A DNA stretch of 47,361 nt from Streptomyces sp. WAC 04229. Lineage in GTDB: Bacteria > Actinomycetota > Actinomycetes > Streptomycetales > Streptomycetaceae. This document shows, piece by piece, positions 43,165 through 47,361 of the stretch. Both the position numbers and the translations under genes were made by a program. The stretch covers positions 1-47,361 of the forward strand of contig NZ_QHJH01000040.1 of the NCBI RefSeq assembly GCF_003947455.1, written 5' to 3'. The stretch's first letter is position 1, and each line of letters opens with the position of its first letter. Under the pieces are notes generated by a model. That model made no database searches. It worked only from the letters and a program-made list of their open reading frames with translations, and had not been told where the DNA came from.

Positions 43165-43991
43165 AGCGCTCGCTCTTCGGCCGCGTCTGGCCCAACGCCA
43201 CGGCGGTCGTCCTGTTCATCGGCTTCGTCTTCCCCGTGTACTGGATGTTCGCCACGGCCCTCAAGCCGCGGGGCGACATCCTCGCCGACAACCCGGTCTG
43301 GTTCCCGACCGACATCACCTTCGAGCACTTCGAGACCGCGACGGGCGCCGACCACTTCTGGACGTACGTCACCAACTCGCTCACGGTGACGATCTGCGCG
43401 GTCGTCTTCTCCCTGATCCTCGCGCTGGCCGGGTCCTTCGCCCTGGCGCGGATGCGGTTCAAGGGGCGGCGCGGCTTCATCATCGGCTTCATGCTGGCCC
43501 AGATGGCGCCCTGGGAAGTCATGGTCATCGCGATGTACATGATCGTGCGGGACGCGTCGATGCTGAACAGCCTCGTGCCGCTGACGCTCTTCTACATGAT
43601 GATGATCCTCCCCTTCACCATCCTGACGCTGCGCGGCTTCGTCGCCGCGGTGCCCAAGGAGCTGGAGGAGTCCGCGATGGTCGACGGCTGCACCCGCGCC
43701 CAGGCCTTCCGCCGGGTCATCCTGCCGCTGCTCGCGCCGGGCCTGATGTCCACCTCGCTGTTCGGCTTCATCACCGCCTGGAACGAGTTCGCCCTCGTCC
43801 TGGTCCTCAACAAGGACACCGAGGCCAAGACGCTGCCGCTGTGGCTGTCCAGCTTCCAGACCCAGTTCGGCGACGACTGGGGTGCGACCATGGCCGCGTC
43901 GTCCCTCTTCGCCATCCCGATCCTGATCCTCTTCGTCTTCCTCCAGCGCAAGGCCGTCAGCGGCCTGACCGCCGGCGCCGTGAAGGGATAA
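43161..43991 (+). CDS. dasC: Chitobiose ABC transporter permease DasC
   Basis: 276 residues from GTG 43161 (GTGA overlap with dasB). MalG-type permease with six membrane helices. FVFPVYWMFATALKPRGDI is the first helix and the conserved segment after it. The EAA loop is near residue 165: ELEESAMVDGCTRAQAFRRVILPLLAPG. No cytosolic extension. Together with DasA, DasB and an ATPase encoded elsewhere it imports chitobiose. The GH3 gene begins 9 bp after its stop, so it belongs to the same transcript. Confidence 0.95.
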   Translation: MKRSLFGRVWPNATAVVLFIGFVFPVYWMFATALKPRGDILADNPVWFPTDITFEHFETATGADHFWTYVTNSLTVTICAVVFSLILALAGSFALARMRFKGRRGFIIGFMLAQMAPWEVMVIAMYMIVRDASMLNSLVPLTLFYMMMILPFTILTLRGFVAAVPKELEESAMVDGCTRAQAFRRVILPLLAPGLMSTSLFGFITAWNEFALVLVLNKDTEAKTLPLWLSSFQTQFGDDWGATMAASSLFAIPILILFVFLQRKAVSGLTAGAVKG

Positions 43992-44000
43992 CGCCACCCG

Positions 44001-45491
44001 ATGACGACCATCGCCAGCGGCACCGACACACTCACGCAGAACGCGCTCACCGTTCTCCAGCCCGGCTTCTCCGGCACCACCGCCCCCGACTGGCTGCTGC
44101 GCCGCCTCGGGGAGGGGCTGGCCTCCGTCGCCCTGTTCGGGCGGAACGTCAGGACGCCCGACCAGGTGGCCGCCCTGACCGCGCAGCTCCGCGCCGAACG
44201 CGAGGACGTGCTGGTCGCCATCGACGAGGAGGGCGGCGACGTCACCCGCCTCGAGGTGCGCACCGGCTCCTCCTTCCCCGGCAACCACGCCCTCGGTGCG
44301 GTGGACGACGTGGGCCTCACGCGCGAGGTCGCCGCCGAACTGGGCCGCCGGCTCGCGGACTGCGGCGTCAACTTCAACTGGGCCCCGTCCGCCGACGTGA
44401 ACTCCAACCCGGACAACCCCGTCATCGGCGTCCGCTCCTTCGGCGCCGGCACCGACCTGGTCGCCCGGCACACCGCCGCCTACGTCACCGGCATGCAGTC
44501 GGCGGGCGTCGCCACCTGCACCAAGCACTTCCCGGGCCACGGGGACACGGGTATCGACTCCCACCACGCCGTGCCGCGCATCGACGTGGACGCGTCGGTG
44601 CTGGCCGAGCGCGACCTGGTCCCGTTCCGCGCGGCCATCGCCGCAGGCAGCCGCGCGGTGATGAGCGCCCACATCCTGGCCCCGGCGCTGGACCCGGACC
44701 GCCCGGCCACGCTCTCCCGCCGCATCCTGACCGACCTGCTCCGCGGAGAGCTGGGCTACGACGGCCTCATCGTCACCGACGGCATCGAGATGCGGGCCAT
44801 CTCCGGCACCTACGGCATCGAACGCGGCAGCGCCCTGGCCATCGCGGCGGGCGCCGACGCGATCTGCGTGGGCGGGGGCCTCTGCGACGAGGACACCGTG
44901 CGGCGGCTGTCCGACGCCCTGGTCGAGGCGGTCCGCTCCGGCGAACTGCCCGAGGAGCGGCTGGCCGACGCGGCCGACCGGGTCCGCGCGCTGTCCCGCT
45001 GGACCGCGGCGAACCGCCCGGATGCCCGCACCGCCGGTGCCCCGGACGAGGAGGTGGGCCTGCGCGCGGCCCGCCGTGCCCTGCGCGTCACCGCGACCGA
45101 GGGCTTCGGTCCGCTCACGGCGCCGCCGTTCGTGGCCGCCTTCACCCCGGTCGCGAACATCGCGGTCGGCGACGAGACCCCCTGGGGCGTCGCCGCCGAA
45201 CTCCGCCGTCTGCTCCCGGGCACGGAGACCGGCAGCTTCACCGGACCCGACGCCGGGCACGAGGCACTGGCCGCGGCGGGCACCCGCCGGGTCGTCGCCG
45301 TCGTCCGCGACGAGCACCGCCACCCCTGGATGGCGGCGGCCCTCGACACCCTGCTGGCGGCCCGGCCCGACACGGTCGTCGTCGAGATGGGCGTCCCCCG
45401 AGCCGAACCCCGCGGCTCCCTCCACCTGGCCACCTACGGCGCGGCCCGCGTCTGCGGCCGGGCGGCGGCGGAGGCGGTCGCCGGAATCTGA
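44001..45491 (+). CDS. dasD: GH3 beta-N-acetylglucosaminidase after dasABC
   Basis: 496 residues from ATG 44001. A glycoside hydrolase family 3 TIM-barrel (residues 10-335) of the NagZ-like group: VAIDEEGGDVTRL, FNWAPSADVNSN, TCTKHFPGHGDTGIDSHHAVP (His/Asp acid-base loop typical of NagZ), and IVTDGIEMRAI with the nucleophile Asp. A C-terminal alpha/beta domain (about 345-496) follows. No signal peptide, so it acts on sugar brought in by DasABC, cutting chitobiose to N-acetylglucosamine. In S. coelicolor the gene at this position is called dasD; the symbol rests on position and family. Cell-wall muropeptide recycling is the alternative. Confidence 0.88.
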   Translation: MTTIASGTDTLTQNALTVLQPGFSGTTAPDWLLRRLGEGLASVALFGRNVRTPDQVAALTAQLRAEREDVLVAIDEEGGDVTRLEVRTGSSFPGNHALGAVDDVGLTREVAAELGRRLADCGVNFNWAPSADVNSNPDNPVIGVRSFGAGTDLVARHTAAYVTGMQSAGVATCTKHFPGHGDTGIDSHHAVPRIDVDASVLAERDLVPFRAAIAAGSRAVMSAHILAPALDPDRPATLSRRILTDLLRGELGYDGLIVTDGIEMRAISGTYGIERGSALAIAAGADAICVGGGLCDEDTVRRLSDALVEAVRSGELPEERLADAADRVRALSRWTAANRPDARTAGAPDEEVGLRAARRALRVTATEGFGPLTAPPFVAAFTPVANIAVGDETPWGVAAELRRLLPGTETGSFTGPDAGHEALAAAGTRRVVAVVRDEHRHPWMAAALDTLLAARPDTVVVEMGVPRAEPRGSLHLATYGAARVCGRAAAEAVAGI

Positions 45492-45542
45492 CGACACCCG
45501 CCGGTGTGCGTTGCGATCGGGGGTTCGGAGAATCCTCCCGGT

Positions 45543-45986
45543 CTACGCGGCGCGCTTGAGCTCGGCTCGGCCGAACAGCAGCGCGTAGCCGGTGGGGAGC
45601 TGGTGCAGGATGCGGGTGATGAGGTCGGGGCCGGCATGGGCGGCGACCGCGGCGAAGACGGAGCCGGTGTCCCAGCGCGTGGTGGCCGGCGAGGCCCCGG
45701 CGCGGGTGGCGAGGTCCTTGACGAAGGCCCATCCGGTCAGCGGCCGTGTGTCGGGGATCTGCGCGGTCAGGACACGCGCGGCCTCCTGGGGCAGGCAGGC
45801 GGCCAGGTCGACGCGTTCGTCGCCGGTCAGTCGGCGTCCCAGCCCCGAGAGGACCAGGCGGACGGCTTCGTCGGCTCTCTCGAGGGTGGGGTAGGCCCCT
45901 TCGTAGCGGACCTTCTCCAGCATCTGCTCGTACGCCGCCCCGTACGGCTGCTGGTGCTCGGACGGTACGCGCACGTCGGTGATCAC
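45543..45986 (-). CDS. DUF2267 domain protein
   Basis: 147 residues from GTG 45986; the start is uncertain because the frame stays open to 46232 with low-quality Arg/Pro-rich sequence. The DUF2267 domain covers most of it: MLEKVRYEGAYPTLERADEAVRLVLSGLGRRLTGDERVDLAACLP is the first of two helical half-repeats (residues 17-62), and WAFVKDLATRAGASPATTRW through ILHQLPTGYALLFG is the second. Cytosolic, all helical, function unknown; in other bacteria such genes often sit near stress genes, as here next to hsp18. The 257 bp between its start and the end of hsp18 hold nothing else I recognise. Confidence 0.75.
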   Translation of the reverse strand: MITDVRVPSEHQQPYGAAYEQMLEKVRYEGAYPTLERADEAVRLVLSGLGRRLTGDERVDLAACLPQEAARVLTAQIPDTRPLTGWAFVKDLATRAGASPATTRWDTGSVFAAVAAHAGPDLITRILHQLPTGYALLFGRAELKRAA

Positions 45987-46243
45987 TGCGGTGCATGCCT
46001 TTCGTGGAGGGGTGCGGGTGTGTGGCACCGAGGTAAGGGTCGGATGGGCTGGGGGCTGCCGAAGAGGAGGCCGTGGCCGACGGGGAGGCGGACGGACCGT
46101 CCGGGTGGTGGTTCGGCGCGCCGCAGCGGGTAGCGCAGGGGCGAGGTCCGCGCCCGGCTCGCGCACGCCGGACTGCGCAGGGGGTGCGGAGGGCGGGATG
46201 AAGGGGGGAGACCGGGTGCCCGCCCTCCGCATGCCCGGCCGTG

Positions 46244-46675
46244 TCAGCCGGAGATCTCCCGGCGGCCGGAGCCGACGCCGATGGAGATCTTGCGGGGCTT
46301 GGCGCGCTCGGCGATCGGGATGCGCAGGGTGAGCACGCCCGCGTCGTAGTCGGCCTGGATGCGCTCGGTGTCGAGGGTGTCGGCGAGCACGATCTGGCGG
46401 GAGAAGACGCCCAGCGGCCGCTCGGACAGTTCCATCTGCACGTCGTCGGCCTTCGCCACCGGTCGGCGCTCGGCCTTGACCGTCAGCATGTTCCGCTCGA
46501 CGTTGATGTCGATCGCGTCCGCGCTGACGCCGGGCAGGTCGAAGGCCACCACGTACTCGTCGCCCTCGCGGTAGGCGTCCATCGGCATCGCCGACGGCCT
46601 AGACCAGGTGCCCGGGCCCATCAGCTGCTGCGTCAGCCGGTCCAGCTCACGGAAGGGGTCAGTGCGCATCAACAT
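46244..46675 (-). CDS. hsp18: Small heat-shock protein Hsp18 (Hsp20 family)
   Basis: 143 residues from ATG 46675, with GGAGGTG upstream; same length and N-terminus ([11 protein letters not shown]) as the S. albus Hsp18 I know. The alpha-crystallin domain runs from about residue 38 to 130: [69 protein letters not shown], with the conserved GVLxxxIP. It binds unfolding proteins without ATP and forms large oligomers. The promoter lies under a RheA-type operator and a RheA-like gene is divergent, so heat-relieved repression is likely. Confidence 0.95.
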   Translation of the reverse strand: MLMRTDPFRELDRLTQQLMGPGTWSRPSAMPMDAYREGDEYVVAFDLPGVSADAIDINVERNMLTVKAERRPVAKADDVQMELSERPLGVFSRQIVLADTLDTERIQADYDAGVLTLRIPIAERAKPRKISIGVGSGRREISG

Positions 46676-46732
46676 CGTGAGTACACCTCCAGCAGGTTCA
46701 GGCAGTTGCTGCCAATGCGCTTCACTGACACT

Positions 46733-46761
46733 GTTGTAGCATGTCATCCAATGGATGACAA
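46733..46761 (-). promoter_or_regulatory. hsp18 promoter
   Basis: On the minus strand TTGTCA (46761-46756), a 17-bp spacer and TACAAC (46738-46733) form a main-sigma-type promoter. The perfect operator lies entirely within the -35 and spacer. Confidence 0.7.
46742..46760. promoter_or_regulatory. RheA-type operator 1, perfect
   Basis: TGTCATC-CAATG-GATGACA matches exactly the TGTCATC-N5-GATGACA operator established for the heat-sensing repressor RheA of S. albus; here the dyad extends to 9 bp per arm. It covers the hsp18 promoter. Confidence 0.9.
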
Positions 46762-46767
46762 ACGCGA

Positions 46768-46786
46768 TGTCATCTTCTCAATGACA
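46768..46786. promoter_or_regulatory. RheA-type operator 2, one mismatch
   Basis: TGTCATC-TTCTC-AATGACA differs from the consensus by one base in the right arm. It lies 7 bp from operator 1, toward the divergent gene, and may control that gene. Confidence 0.7.
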
Positions 46787-46803
46787 AACCCGAGGAGGTG
46801 CCC

Positions 46804-47361
46804 GTGACCTCGGCCGACCAGCCGTCCCCGTCCCGCACCGACGCCCACAGCCCGGCGTCGTTCCTTGCCGCCGCGGCGGCCCTTGATGCCATAGACACCG
46901 TCCTGCGCGACGCCCAGCGAGCGGCCGAGGACGTTCCAGACACCCCCGGTCCCGGGCCGGAGCAGGCGCTGGCCTCCCTGATGCTGCTGGGTCAGGTACG
47001 CGAGCGGCTCGCCGGATGGGAGACCGGGCTGATCGAAACGGCCCGCGACGCGGGAGCCAGCTGGGCCGACCTCGCCCACCCCCTCGGCGTCGCCAGCCGC
47101 CAGGCCGCCGAGCGCCGCTACCTGCGCGGCCGCCCCGGCCCCGCCGGAACCACCGGCGAAGAGCGTGTGACCGCCACCCGCCAGGCCCGGGCCGCCGAAC
47201 GGAGCGTCGCCACCTGGGCCCGCAGCAACGCGGCAGACCTGCGCCGTCTCGCCGGCCAGATCACCGCACTCACCGATCTTTCCCCCGCCGCCCGCGGCCC
47301 GCTCGGCGAGCTCCACGCGGCCCTCGCCCACGACGACCCCGTCGACCTCATCGCCCCGTTG
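46804..47361 (+). CDS. Probable RheA-like hsp18 regulator, 3' end outside window
   Basis: Open from GTG 46804 to the end of the window (186 codons, no stop), with GAGGAGG 5 nt upstream; GTG 46798 is an alternative. It is Ala/Arg-rich and helical, with segments FLAAAAALDAIDTVLRDAQRAAE, LMLLGQVRERLAGWETGLIETARDAGASWADLAHPLGVASRQAAERRY; the last part (residues 75-102) reads like a helix-turn-helix (WADLAHPLGVASRQAAERRY). It is divergent from hsp18 across two RheA-type operators, the place of rheA in S. albus. I do not recognise the sequence itself well enough to be sure. Heat-sensing is therefore inference from context. Confidence 0.7.
   Translation, partial: MTSADQPSPSRTDAHSPASFLAAAAALDAIDTVLRDAQRAAEDVPDTPGPGPEQALASLMLLGQVRERLAGWETGLIETARDAGASWADLAHPLGVASRQAAERRYLRGRPGPAGTTGEERVTATRQARAAERSVATWARSNAADLRRLAGQITALTDLSPAARGPLGELHAALAHDDPVDLIAPL

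Noticed and set aside
43122..45497. A 791-codon frame antisense to dasC and the GH3 gene
   Set aside because: Gly/Arg/Val shadow of two clear genes.
45979..46332. A plus-strand frame opposite the DUF2267 start and the hsp18 end
   Set aside because: Gly/Arg-rich, no ribosome site, overlaps two recognisable genes on the other strand.

Overview
The window is a piece of a Streptomyces chromosome. The DNA has very high G+C with strong third-position G/C bias, many GTG starts and frequent ATGA/GTGA stop-start overlaps. It carries several Streptomyces hallmark loci: sigR-rsrA, the epi-isozizaene synthase/CYP170A1 pair, nrdABS under a cobalamin riboswitch, dasR-dasABC, and an hsp18 locus with RheA-type operators. 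Gene content and the near identity of EIZS and DasR to the proteins I remember from S. coelicolor suggest a close relative, but the species cannot be fixed from here. I see no insertion sequence, prophage, integrase or CRISPR array. The window starts inside one gene and ends inside another.

Layout. 1-2221: three tandem AIM24-family genes, the first cut by the window edge. 2333-8262: a NUDIX/zinc-metalloprotease pair, an SDR-type epimerase, MoaE, a 54-residue membrane protein, a PDZ-Lon protease and a PPA1309 protein. 8427-13754: a UPF0182 membrane protein and a Sel1/TPR protein flanked by two identical initiator tRNA genes, each with its own hairpin terminator. 13891-18489: Fur-family regulator divergent from a catalase, a CBS protein, HisN, a TetR regulator and a SugE/Gdx-type exporter. 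18650-23390: aroA-rsgA, an M50 protease divergent from a SRAP protein, and an alpha/beta hydrolase. 23397-24639: sigR-rsrA with its autoregulatory promoter and the long sigma-R' start. 24747-29292: an HD-GYP protein coupled to a degenerate HD protein, a TPR protein and peptide deformylase. 29552-32010: the albaflavenone pathway (cyc1-cyp170A1). 32014-36915: nrdA-nrdB-nrdS with a cobalamin riboswitch. 36966-39448: GNAT acetyltransferase and an MctP-type transporter with its DUF3311 partner. 39595-45491: dasR, dre sites, dasABC and a GH3 glucosaminidase. 45543-47361: a DUF2267 protein, hsp18 and a divergent RheA-like gene.

How genes work together. Sigma-R drives its own operon from a GGGAAT-N18-GTT promoter, and RsrA keeps the zinc/thiol residues that make it a redox-sensitive anti-sigma factor. 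DasR has candidate sites upstream of itself and two over the dasA promoter, linking N-acetylglucosamine sensing to chitobiose import by DasABC; the GH3 enzyme would then split the imported sugar. EIZS makes epi-isozizaene and CYP170A1 oxidises it to albaflavenone; the EIZS gene contains a TTA codon, so its translation may depend on the bldA tRNA. The nrd operon is shut by coenzyme B12 through its leader RNA. The hsp18 promoter is overlaid by a perfect TGTCATC-N5-GATGACA operator.

Points most worth a second look: a 15-bp perfect inverted repeat just upstream of nrdS; a small membrane ORF antisense to the end of nrdB; the SugE-gene leader, which partly resembles a guanidine-III riboswitch; two TTA codons, in the EIZS gene and the degenerate HD gene; an NrdA that has lost the recognisable start of its ATP-cone; and operator-like palindromes around the Fur/catalase pair and the terpene synthase.
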